Shown piece after piece: positions 42,961-52,329 of a stretch of 64,000 nucleotides of DNA (positions are counted from its first letter, which is position 1; each line of letters starts with the position of its first letter). The position numbers and the translations under genes were made by a program. The stretch comes from Odobenus rosmarus divergens. Its lineage: Eukaryota > Chordata > Mammalia > Carnivora > Odobenidae. Location: contig NW_004451882.1 of NCBI RefSeq assembly GCF_000321225.1, positions 1-64,000 of the forward strand, written 5' to 3'. The notes under the pieces are model-generated. The model worked only from the letters and a program-made list of their open reading frames with translations, had not been told where the DNA came from and did no database searches.

Positions 42961-43889
42961 AAGTAAGATCCCAAAACTTCAGTATAATGCTGGAGATGAG
43001 AGGAAAAGCCAAGAAGGATGGAGTTTGATTTTTCACCCACCAAGTGAGAAAGAGCCTCAGAGTTAACATAGTATATTTTATATAAAATAGGCCCTTTACC
43101 TTCTAAAAACCTTTTTTCAAAGGTTTTTGTCATATTGGGTATCCTAGTATGTTCATCAGTTCTTTCTTGTTTGACTGATGTTAGATTCGAGCAAAAAAGA
43201 AAAAAAAAAAAACATTGCATTTGTTTTTCACCAAAAAACACTATTGGCCACAAAACATTTACCAAAGAGAACCTCCAGAGCCCAGATCTCTTCTTCCTGA
43301 AGCCAAGACTTTTGGCATTATGTTCTTTAAAAGTGATTTCTTTACTAAAAGTGGGTGATTTGTCTCTAGTAAACCTATTTTTCCAGGTTATCATTGGCCT
43401 TTTAATCCTAAGTATGTGTCATTGCTATATTAGCCTGAGGAATTCTGTGTGATGTGCTGTGTTCACATAGGTACCTTTTATGTTTTCTGTGCATGTGGTA
43501 ACATTGTTGGAGAGTACAAGGTCATGGATTGAGCTCTCTGACAAACCATTTATCATTCACAAACACTTACTAGGTATGTGGCCTAGCACCATTTCATTAA
43601 CAATCTTTCCCGGAGAAGAAAGTCAACTTTATCTGAAAAGGGTTTTTCCATATCTGAATTTAGTTCCCTTAGAGTGTTTCATCTATAGCTCTCTGCTGTC
43701 TTAAAACTTTTGATTTTTTCAATTTAATTTTTTTCCATAATGGACACGTTGGGAATGATAGTTTGGTGTTATCTTCTACATTCTTACTAAGTGTAGAACT
43801 GCCACGTATGTGTGATTTTTTTCTCATTAGTTCGGCAACATTTTTAAATGCTAGTGGTATCGAATGCCTGTGAAGATACGAGAAAAAGC
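42961..43889. other. Unassigned; contains a 10-bp hairpin
   Basis: No repeat or gene recognised. Two frames (150 codons minus, 105 codons plus) overlap at 42,942-43,452 with no domain resemblance. A perfect inverted repeat, AAAAACCTTT/AAAGGTTTTT with loop TTTC, lies at 43,105-43,128. Confidence 0.4.
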
Positions 43890-44058
43890 AAGTCAATATA
43901 CATGTAGGGGAGAGCACAAATCGATAAAGCATTTTAGGAAGGTAACTTGGATTATTTTTCAAAATTTAAAATGTACTTATTCTTTACCCAATAACTCCAC
44001 TTCAAGGACTTTATCCCATAGCAATACTTTACACGTGTACACAAAGAGTTATATAAAG

Positions 44059-44257
44059 AATGGGGCACCTGGGGAGCTGAGTCCATTAAGCATCTGCCTT
44101 CAGCTCAGGTCATGATCTCAGGGTCCTGGGATCCACCGCTGTCTGGGGCTCCCTGCTCAGTGGGGAGTCTGGGGCAGTCTGTTTGTCCCTTTCCTTCTGC
44201 CCCTTCCCTGGCTTGTGCTCTCTTTCTCTCAAATAAATAAATAAAATATATTTTTAA
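44059..44257 (+). mobile_element. Can-SINE inserted in old L1, with TSD
   Basis: GGGGCACCTGGGGAGCTGAG, GGTCATGATCTCAGGGTCCT, GCTCCCTGCTCAGTGGGGAG, CTCAAATAAATAAATAAAAT. TSD AAAGAGTTATATAAAG / AAAGAGTTTATAAAG at 44,043 and 44,258. Confidence 0.95.
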
Positions 44258-44527
44258 AAAGAGTTTATAAAGGTGTTTTCACAACTAAATCAGAAAACAA
44301 CCTTGCATCAAGGAAGCTTAGACAAATTGCAGAACTTTCATACTGTGGGCGTGCACTGTGACCCCTGAAAATGCTGAGATGGATGAAAAGAGACTGAAGA
44401 CATTATCAAATGAAAAGAGCAAATCTTAGAAAAATGTTTATAATTCCATTTATGTAAATATAAAATTTTAACATATAAGTGTGCGTGTGGAGAAAGAGAA
44501 TATTCAAAGTGTTAGGGCATTAGAAAT

Positions 44528-44632
44528 ACACTTGTCAAATCACTTTGTTGTATACCTGAAACTAATGTAACATTGCATGTCAACTATGTGCTAATAAAAA
44601 ATTATATACATATATAAATGTGTATTTAAAAA
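44528..44632 (+). mobile_element. Very short L1 3'-end insertion
   Basis: CACTTTGTTGTATACCTGAA, CTAATGTAACATTGCATGTC and AACTATGTGCTAATAAAAAA are the last about 75 bp of a carnivoran L1, with an AT/A-rich tail. Possible TSD AGAAATA on both sides. An extreme 5' truncation. Confidence 0.65.
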
Positions 44633-44760
44633 AGAAATAATCACACAGAATTGTCAGTGATGCTTGCCTATTGGGATTGGAGTGGTTCAGAGAAGACAAA
44701 AGTCTCTGTGTTTTATTCTGTACTCATATCTTGAAACTTCGGCAATAAGAGTTTCTTATT

Positions 44761-45730
44761 TAACAATTGGGTAATGTTATACATATGAAAAGATAGAAAA
44801 ATCAGCAAAATGGAGTTATATAACAACTTTTCAAGAATAAAATTTAATTTTGGAAATAATTGAAGAAATTCCAAAGAAACAAACCAATTTAATTGCTTAG
44901 AAGTTAGAACTTATGAAAATAGCTCAAAGGAGAGGCAAAAAACTATAATATTTGCAACAAATATGAAAAATCATTATAAGACAATATATTGTAAAATATA
45001 AAACACAATCTGAAAAAGAAACTTTAAGACTCCCATTAATGCACAAAATTTATAAAGGAACATTAAATAAGTTTAAAATTGGACAATGTTAGCCTCCATA
45101 AAACGAAGTATATACACATAACACCTCTGAATTCCATTGTATACCGATTAAAATTTCCATGAATTAAATCAGAGTCATAATTTGCAGGTCTGTCAAGATG
45201 AGCATAAAATAGTGCCGATGTCAAAAATAAATTGTTATCACTTCACCATGCAATTTTGTAGTCTCTGTCTAGGTCCACACAGTGTTTATAACTTTTGATG
45301 TCCTCAACTTATTTTGGGGAATGTGTTCAAATAAACTTTTCTAAGAAATAAAGAGAAAAATGATATACCTTATATGTTCATTTCAGAATGACTTATAGCC
45401 CCCAAAATGTTCAATAATAAATGAAAGACTACTTATGTTAGCACACATCTATATGATAGGATATTATATATTCATTTAAAATTATGCATGTGAAATCTAA
45501 AAAAAAATTTTCAAACATAATATTAGTATACCAAAAAATTATAGAACAGCATTTAAAAATGTAGGCCTACTACCTGCAAATACAAAAAAAAAAAGAGCAT
45601 ACATTTGTGTCAGTAAGAAGTGGGAAGGAATGAACAAAATTAAAGTACTGAATCAGTTAGGATGATAGGCTTATTAGCAATGTGGTATTCTTCTCTTTTA
45701 AAGTGCCTTTAATGCCATAGATATTTATAA
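44761..45730 (+). mobile_element. Old L1 (L1M4-like), sense, heavily diverged
   Basis: AGGATATTATATATTCATTT, AATGTTCAATAATAAATGAA and TACAAATGTGTCAG-like blocks suggest an old L1 3' region. The first about 450 bp are weaker and may be ORF2-end sequence (GGCAAAAAACTATAATATTTG, ATTTATAAAGGAACATTAAA). Confidence 0.5.
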
Positions 45731-46655
45731 TCACAATAGAGTAACAGAAATTCATGTGTAGCTTTTGTGTTGTGAGATTGATGGTAAGTCTATTGTTGAA
45801 GAATCCCAGGTTGTTGTGTTTATCTTTTGAAAATAAAGTATATCTGTATCCCTAACCTTTTAGGAACTTACTAATTTTCTGCCACTTTTACAAGATTACA
45901 AACTCCATTATAGACCATTACAGTTTCAAATTCTCTCTATTCCCTGGGAAGAAATTATTCTAGGCATGAATCTACTAAAAATGGCTAAATGCTCTTCAGT
46001 TCTTTTCTCTCTAATTTAAATTTCTTATCATGATTTTCTAAGTATCTTTTTTCAGTTTAAGCACCATTCTTCTGGAAGCAAAATGCTATTTATGTAGTTT
46101 TGCTTTTTTTCTGCCTTATGATAACATTATATTATGACTCCCAACTAGCTACCTTCCACATTCATCTTCCTGTTCCAAATATAGCTTGAAAAGCCTGTTT
46201 TGTTTTCTTGGGCCTTAACCTTCCTGATTCTATTGTTAGCAGTTTCTGACAGGCTGCCTTCCATGATTCTGCAGCCCTCCATTCAGTTCATTGTTGGTGT
46301 GTAGACTTTTTTAAACAAAATTTCCTATAAAGTGATTTGCATAGGTACATTGAATTTGCTAGTAGTTCTCCTCCTTAATTATCCTTGGATCATTTCATTA
46401 AGGGAATTTTCTAACGTTTTTGACTTTTTTAAAAATACAATTTCAGGCATTCATATCAAATCTGATTTCTGAAGTTTTTGGAAGGGGATCCAGTAGAGGA
46501 AGTGGAAAGAGTCATCACAAATAAAATGAGGCAGAAAGTAACAATAACCAAATGCAATGATCTTTTCAACTCCTTTCCAGTGAGAATTGGAATACAAATA
46601 TAAGTCTGAAGAACATTTGAGTGAATTGTTCCAGAAACAGACTTATGTCCAGATT
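45731..46655. other. Unassigned stretch
   Basis: No repeat family or exon recognised. AT-rich. Confidence 0.4.
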
Positions 46656-46675
46656 TGAACATGGGATACATTTTT

Positions 46676-46859
46676 GTTTTAAAGATTTTATTTATTTGAC
46701 AGAGAGAGACACAGCGAGAGAGGGAACACAAGCAGGGGGAGAGGGAGAAGCAGGCTTCCCACCAAGCAGGAAGCCCAATGTGGGGCTCGATCTCAGGACC
46801 CTGGGATCATGACCTGAGCCGAAGGCAGACGCTTAACGACTGAGCCACCCAGGCGCCCC
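46676..46859 (-). mobile_element. Can-SINE, antisense, with TSD
   Basis: TTAAAGATTTTATTTATTTG, ACAGAGAGAGACACAGCGAG, GCAAGCAGGGGG-type block, GACCCTGGGATCATGACCTG, CGCTTAACGACTGAGCCACC, CAGGCGCCCC. TSD GA(A)(C/A)ATGGGATACATTTT on both sides. Confidence 0.95.
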
Positions 46860-46875
46860 GAAAATGGGATACATT

Positions 46876-47562
46876 TTATACATGGGAGAGAAGTCAAACA
46901 GCTCTCTGCCCTACCAGAGAACTAAACCAATTTCAGCTTAGAAGAAACAACAGAAATTATGAATTGCTAAGCAACAGAGATCCTGTTTACATGCAAATAT
47001 TGATAGTAATAACAAAAAAAAAAACAGTGCAAAAATAACACAGGAAATATGATCTGAAAGCAAAATTGCCTACAATAAAATATTTGGGTTTTGTTTTGGA
47101 ATTATTTGGTTTTCCACAAGTCAACAGCTATTTATGTTGACACCATCTGAATTAATCTGCCTCAAAGCTAAGCTGACATTTAGTAACCCGCCATCTGTCT
47201 AGGAAGCTAGTTTATTCTGACAAAGACAAAGGCCAAAAAGGTGTTTGTGTATCAGCTTATCTTTTCAAAGGACCTTAAGCAGAAGGCCAGCTTTGTGGTA
47301 CTTCAGACCTTTCTTATTAACTTTCAAAACCTAAGGAACATTGAAACATTAAATATTTCCACTAGGATGTTGGCTCTTTATATTTCCTTATTCTTTTTAA
47401 CTAGGGTGGACTTTTTATCTTCCAATGGAATGCGTGGATGCTGTCATTTATCCCAAATAAATTTTACATATTAATTTCAGAATAGAACCTATTCTCCTAA
47501 TTTAAGACAACTGTGTAAGAGTCTCATATTTAGGATGCTGCTTTTACTGATAAAAAACATTT
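46876..47562. other. Unassigned stretch
   Basis: No repeat family or exon recognised. Confidence 0.4.
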
Positions 47563-47763
47563 GGGGCACCTGGGTGGCTCAGTCAGTTAAGCGTCCAACT
47601 CTTGATTTCAGCTGAGGTCATGATCTCAGGGTCATGAAATCAAGCACTGTGTTGGGCTCCACGCTGGGCGTGGAGCTGGCTCAAGGTTCACTTTCTCCTT
47701 CTTTCTCTGCCCCTCACCCGTGTTCTCAGTCACTCTCCCTCTCTCTCAAAAAAAAAAAAAAAG
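47563..47763 (+). mobile_element. Can-SINE
   Basis: GGGGCACCTGGGTGGCTCAG, TCAGTTAAGCGTCCAACTCT, GAGGTCATGATCTCAGGGTC, and an older-subfamily CTCCACGCTGGGCGTGGAGC. The tail is pure A15 without AAAT units, unlike most copies here. Confidence 0.95.
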
Positions 47764-48069
47764 AGCATTAGAGGGATCTTTATGAATCATAATATTCATG
47801 TGCCAATATAGAACCTTGAAAGTAGCTGGTCCTGACTCAAATTACACCTGAATTTTTCAATCTTTAACAGTATTTCTGTTCTCCACCCCTCCCACCATAA
47901 TAAAAACTTCTTGAAGGAAAAGAAGAAAAACTTTTGAAAATTATTTTTTATCCATTATATTGCCATGCTTTGCAAGTTATTTGTATATAACAAATATTTG
48001 TTCACCAAATCCCCAGTTTACGGATTAACCTCCTAGTGCATTAAATATGCAATGTCTCATTCACAGATT
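47764..48069. other. Unassigned stretch
   Basis: No element or gene recognised. Confidence 0.4.
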
Positions 48070-48715
48070 TAGTCATATACTTAGTAACTACTTACTGATC
48101 ACCTTCTATGTGCCAGGCAATGTGTGAAAAATTGTACTCTTATTAATCTCATATTTTATTAGAGAGGAAAGAAAATTAAACAATAATTATCTGAGAATGA
48201 GGATCCATAACATGGTACTATGGAAGCATACAACAGACATCTCAGGGAGAAAGAGCTATCTAGGCCAAGATCTCAAGAATAAGTAGGAGTTATTCAAGTA
48301 AAAAGGATGGGAATATATGGAGGAAGAGTGGCAAAAACACTACAGAAATATTTAAATGGTGTGTGCCAAGTCCAAAGAATGAGAGAGCATGACATGTTTG
48401 AGAAAAGGAGTCAAGTGAAGCGGGGCACCTGGGTGGCTCAGTAAGTTAAGCATCTCCCTTCGGCTCAGGTCATGATCCCAGAGTCCTGAGATTGAGCCCT
48501 GCATCCGGCTCTTTGCTCAGCCGAGAGTCTGCTTCTCCCTTTCTCTCTTCTTCTTCCCCTGCTTATCCTTACTCTCTCTCTCTCAAATAAATAAATAAAA
48601 TCTTAAAAAAAAAGTTTTAAAAAATAAAGCTTAGAGAAGTGGGTGAAAGAGAGGGGTAGACCAGGTTATTGACTGCTTTGTAAATATTTTTCCTTTTGAA
48701 AACAATAGACACTTC
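48070..48715 (-). mobile_element. L2, antisense, split by a SINE
   Basis: CACCTTCTATGTGCCAGGCA, CATATTTTATTAGAGAGGAA, TCTAGGCCAAGATCTCAAGA, then after the SINE AGGTTATTGACTGCTTTGTA (compare GATCACGTAGGGCCTTGTA). Reversed L2 order is kept across the insertion. Confidence 0.7.
48422..48625 (+). mobile_element. Can-SINE inserted in L2
   Basis: GGGGCACCTGGGTGGCTCAG, CCTTCGGCTCAGGTCATGAT, CCCTGCATCCGGCTCTTTGC, CTCAAATAAATAAATAAAAT. No clean TSD seen. Confidence 0.95.
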
Positions 48716-48904
48716 GCTAAGTTCTGACCATAATTAATTTTTTTAAACAAAATAAAATACATTTATTCACAAATCCAGAGAGAACCTATTATGTTTAGAT
48801 TCAGACTATTTTTTAAGATTTTATTATTATTAAGTCTTTAGAACCATTAGAATGACGTAATTAATGACGTTTAGTCTATTATTATTGTCTAACAATTATC
48901 AGAA
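48716..48904. other. Unassigned AT-rich gap
   Basis: No element recognised. ATGACGTAATTAATGACGTT at about 48,852 is a small near-repeat of ATGACGT. Confidence 0.4.
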
Positions 48905-49992
48905 TATTAAGACTTTATTGTTTTAAGAGCAGTTTTTGGTTCACATCAAAACTGAGAGGAAGGTACAAAGTTTCCATGTACTCCTTGCCCCAACTCATGA
49001 ATAACCTCTCCTATTATCAACATCCCCCACCAGGATGGTACATTATTTACAATTGATTAGCCTACATTGATTGGCACATCATAATCACCCTAAGCCCAAA
49101 GTTAACATCACAGTTTATTTCTAGTGTTAGACATTCTTTGGGTTTGGATAAAGGTATAATGACACGTGCCCTTTCTGGTATCATACAGGGGATTTTCACT
49201 GCCCTAAAAATCCTCTGTGATCTACATATTCATACCTCCCCACCACTCCAACCTTTGGCAACTGCTGATCTTTTTACTGTTTCCATAGTTTTGCCTTTTC
49301 CAGAATGTCATATAGTTCATAGCCATCTCAGATGGACTTCTTTCACTTAGTAATAGGCATTTAAGCTTCCTCCATGTCTCTTCATGGCTCGATAGCTCAT
49401 TTCATCCTAGCTCTAAATAGAATATTGTCTGCATGTACCAGAACTTATTTAACAACTCACCTCCTCAAGGACATCCAGGTTTTGACAATTATGAATAAAG
49501 CTGCTATAAATATCTGTGTGCAGGTTTTTTTGTTTTTGTTTGTGACATAAGTTTTCAACACCTTTGGGTAAATATCAAGAAGTACAATTGCCGGATCATA
49601 TGGTAAGAATATGTTTAATTTTGTAGCAAACTTCCAAAGTGTCCTCTAAAGTAACTGTTCCATTTTGCATTTTCACCAGCAATGAATGAGAATTCCTGTT
49701 GCTCTACTTTCTCAACAGCATTTGATGTCAATTTTCTGAATTTTTGCTCATTCGAATAGGTGTGTAGTGTTATCGTTGTTTTAATCTGCATTTCTCTGAT
49801 GACCTATGTTATGGAGCAGCTTTTCATATGCTTATTTTCCATCTGTATATTTTCTTTTTTAAGGTGTCTTTTAAGATTGTCAGGCCACTTTTTAATTGTT
49901 TTTTTAATTGACTTTTAAGAGTTCTTTATGTATTTTCAATAATAGTCCATCAGATGTGCATACTTAGTGTTTTCACTTTGCTCTTTCTTCTC
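48905..49992 (-). mobile_element. Old L1 (L1ME-like), antisense
   Basis: Same subfamily as 8,402-9,262: AAGACTTTATTGTTTTAAGA, TATTATCAACATCCCCCACC, TTTTCACTGCCCTAAAAATC, GTTTTGCCTTTTCCAGAATG, CCTTTGGGTAAATATCAAGA, CATTTCTCTGATGACCTATG, CTTTTAAGAGTTCTTTATGT. Truncated at the right by the next SINE. Confidence 0.85.
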
Positions 49993-50131
49993 TTTTTTTA
50001 AAGATTTTACTTATTTATTTGACAGAGAGAGACACAACGAGAGAGGAAACACAAGCAGGGGGAGTGGGAGAGGGAGAAGCAGGCTTCCCGCGGAGCAGGG
50101 AGCCCGATGCCGGGCTTGATCCCAGGATCAA
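49993..50131 (-). mobile_element. Can-SINE, antisense, lacking its tRNA-like head
   Basis: TTAAAGATTTTACTTATTTA, GACAGAGAGAGACACAACGA, GCAGGGAGCCCGATGCCGGG, ending at TTGATCCCAGGATCAA. The TSD GCTCTTTCTTCT (49,980 and 50,132) directly abuts the truncated end, so the missing head was never inserted. Confidence 0.9.
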
Positions 50132-50144
50132 GCTCTTTCTTCTT

Positions 50145-50295
50145 AACCATAGTTTTATAAAACTTTCCCCATGGTCAATCCTACCTGAAAATGTTGCATT
50201 TCCAATTTCCTCCCGAAGACCTCCCTCATAGAAATTACAATCCTCCTTTTTCAATTCAGACTGGCCTTTGCTCAGGCTTATTGCACAACTGTCAT
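50145..50295. other. Unassigned
   Basis: Between two SINEs. Not recognisable as L1. Confidence 0.35.
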
Positions 50296-50310
50296 CCTGA
50301 TAACATTTCT

Positions 50311-50512
50311 TTTTAGATTTTATTTATTTGAGAGAGAGAGAGAGTGTGTGTGTGTGTGTAAATGGCAGGAGGTACAGAGGCAGAGAATCTCAAGCAGACT
50401 CTCTGCCGAGCACGGAGCCAGACACAGGGCTCGATCTCATGACCCTTAGATCACGACCTGAGCAGAAACCAAGAGTCCGATGTTTAGCCAACTGCATCAC
50501 CCAGGCACCCCC
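50311..50512 (-). mobile_element. Can-SINE, antisense, with TSD
   Basis: TTTAGATTTTATTTATTTGA, (GA)n then (GT)n, CTCATGACCCTTAGATCACG, GCATCACCCAGGCACCCC. TSD CCTGATAACATTTC / CCTGATTAATTTC on the two sides. Confidence 0.93.
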
Positions 50513-50523
50513 TGATTAATTTC

Positions 50524-51005
50524 TTAAATATGATTTTTTTTATCATTTTTAGACTCTCTCTTACTGCCTTTTTTTTTTATCAAATGAACACATTTATTCA
50601 CTTTCTTAATAAACTTAATAAACTTAATACAGGCTCTTGTTTTGATGGGACATATTTCCAGCAACCTTTCCGAAAAAGTAGGAATTGAAGTTAGGCATTT
50701 ATTTATTTAGTTAGTTAGTTTGATTTTAGATTTTTTTTTTTTATTGTGTGAAGATACTGTCTTTTTCCTTCACATGTGTTAGGTTAGTGGTTATAGAATT
50801 TTAGTCTGAAATCAATTTCACTCAAGGTCTTGAAGTCCTTGTTCTAATGCTATTTAGCTTCCAACAGTGCCATGGAGAAGTCTGATGATATTTCCATTTG
50901 TGATTTAAGGTTGTGGGTCTTTTTTCTTCATTTATTTCCTTTTCTGTAAGATTTTCAAACTTCTCTTTATCCTTGGTATACTGAAATTTCATAATGAGGT
51001 ACATT
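50524..51005. other. Unassigned AT-rich stretch
   Basis: Contains T-runs (50,569 and 50,736) and a small (TTAG)n patch at about 50,708. The segment from about 50,930 to 51,005 (TTTCAAACTTCTCTTTATCC, TTGGTATACTGAAATTTCAT) may be antisense of an old interspersed repeat, but I cannot name it. Confidence 0.35.
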
Positions 51006-51006
51006 G

Positions 51007-51089
51007 GTTTGCATGTCATCCTTATGCAGGGGCCATGTTAATCTCTGTATCGTTCCGATTTTAGTGTATGTGCTGCCCAAGTGAGCATG
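51007..51089 (-). pseudogene. U6 snRNA pseudogene, 3'-truncated
   Basis: The minus strand reads GCTCACTTGGGCAGCACATA, CACTAAAATCGGAACGATAC, AGAGATTAACATGGCCCCTG, CATAAGGATGACATGCAAA. This is U6 nucleotides 1 to about 85 with around 8-10 substitutions and a 3-nt deletion after ACAGAG. The 3' end (TTCGTGAAGCGTTCCATATT) and an A tail are missing. U6 normally acts in the spliceosome core. This copy lacks its 3' end and a recognisable upstream promoter, so it is a processed, tailless pseudogene. Confidence 0.88.
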
Positions 51090-51099
51090 ATGTATGTTT

Positions 51100-51150
51100 T
51101 CTTTTTTTTCTTTCTTTTTCTTTCTTTCTTTCTTTTCTTTCTTTCTTTCT

Positions 51151-51203
<53 letters not shown>

Positions 51204-51260
51204 TTTCTTTCTTTCTTCTTTCTTTCTTTCTTTCTTTCTTCTTTCTTTCTTTCTTTCTTT
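51100..51260. repeat. (TTTC)n / (GAAA)n microsatellite, about 160 bp
   Basis: Tetranucleotide tract with periodic TTC slips. It abuts the tail end of the antisense SINE at 51,261-51,412 and replaces the (TTTA)n tail expected there. Long Phe/Leu/Ser-rich open frames across it are artefacts. Confidence 0.97.
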
Positions 51261-51412
51261 TGAGGAAGGGGGGAGGGCAGAGGGAAAGAATCTTAAGCAA
51301 GCTCTGTGCCCAGCATGGAACCCTATATGGGGCTCAATCTCATGACCCTGAGATCATGACCTGAACTGAAATCAAGAGTCAGACACTTAACTGACTGAGT
51401 CATCTAGACACA
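51261..51412 (-). mobile_element. Can-SINE, antisense, tail replaced by (GAAA)n
   Basis: AATCTTAAGCAAGCTCTGTG, GGGGCTCAATCTCATGACCC, TGAGATCATGACCTGAACTG, CACTTAACTGACTGAGTCAT. An older copy with a decayed head (CATCTAGACACACCTGG). Confidence 0.92.
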
Positions 51413-51644
51413 CCTGGACACTTTTTAAAAATTAATAATAATTTCCTTAAAATTTAATGTCCTTTCAATCTAATGACAATTATTCTTTAATTATGAAAAA
51501 AATAACATTTCATTGATCATTTCTTCATAAAAATCCTATTGGTTGTCAATAGGATATTATGGATTTATACTCTATTTTTTTCATCTTTCCTATTCCATTT
51601 TCCATTAACTTGCCTAGTAGTGAGATCTTAAACATATTTAACAA
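51413..51644. other. Unassigned; small 9-bp hairpin
   Basis: AT-rich. ATCCTATTG/CAATAGGAT with a 5-nt loop lies at 51,533-51,555. Confidence 0.4.
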
Positions 51645-52190
51645 TTTTTCAAGATTTAAAAAAAATTTAATACCACTATAGCTAATATACAGTATTATAT
51701 TAATTGCAGGTATACTATATAGTGATTCAACAATTCTATACATTACTCAGTGCTCATCATGACAAGTGCCCTCCTTAATCCCCATCACCTATTTCACTCA
51801 TCTCCCCACCCACCTCCCTTCTGGTAACATTCAGTTTGTTCTCTATAGTTAAGAGTCTATTTCTTGTTTTATCTCTTTTTTTCTTTGTTCATTTGTTTTG
51901 TTTCTTAAATTCCACATGTAAGTGAAGTCATATGGTATTTGTTTTTCTCTGACTGACTTATTTCAATAAACATAATACTCTCCACATCCAAACATGTTGT
52001 TACAAATGGCAAGATTTCATTCTTTTTTTATGGCTGACTAATATTTCATTGTGTATAAATACCACATCTTCTTTATCCATTTATCTATTAGACACTTTGT
52101 TATCTTGACTATTGTAAATAATGTTGCAATAAACATAAGGGTGCATATATCTTTTTGAATTAGTGTGTTCAAGATATTTTTAATTTTTTA
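51645..52190 (-). mobile_element. L1 3' region, antisense
   Basis: TAATATACAGTATTATATTA, CTATATAGTGATTCAACAAT, AATCCCCATCACCTATTTCA, CCACCTCCCTTCTGGTAACA, GTTGTTACAAATGGCAAGAT, TTATGGCTGACTAATATTTC, GCAATAAACATAAGGGTGCA. It extends closer to the L1 3' terminus than the copy at 2,213-2,545. Confidence 0.85.
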
Positions 52191-52329
52191 TTTTATATAT
52201 TGAATTTTTGAGAACTTTTTACTATTCTCTAATATTTCTTGTTTTATTGCATTCTGTTTTTGTTTCATGGATACAATCTTTCTCTCAAGTCTCAGGAAAG
52301 AAGACTTCATTTCTTCAGGCTGAAAGCAA
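52191..52329. other. Unassigned AT-rich gap
   Basis: Between two L1 pieces of opposite orientation. May be L1-derived. Confidence 0.35.

Larger units (their letters stand above)
43890..44760 (+). mobile_element. Old L1 3' region, sense, split by a SINE and a tiny L1
   Basis: ACCCAATAACTCCACTTCAA, GGACTTTATCCCATAGCAAT, then after the SINE AATTGCAGAACTTTCATACT, AATGAAAAGAGCAAATCTTA, AATTCCATTTATGTAAATAT, and after the small L1 insert GATGCTTGCCTATTGGGATT. All follow the old-L1 3' region. Confidence 0.7.

Noticed and set aside
42942..43452. Overlapping 150- and 105-codon frames on opposite strands
   Set aside because: No domain resemblance, AT-rich context, mutually overlapping; no exon support.
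51068..51364. Phe/Leu/Ser-rich 'membrane protein' frames
   Set aside because: Direct translations of the (TTTC)n tract in three frames.
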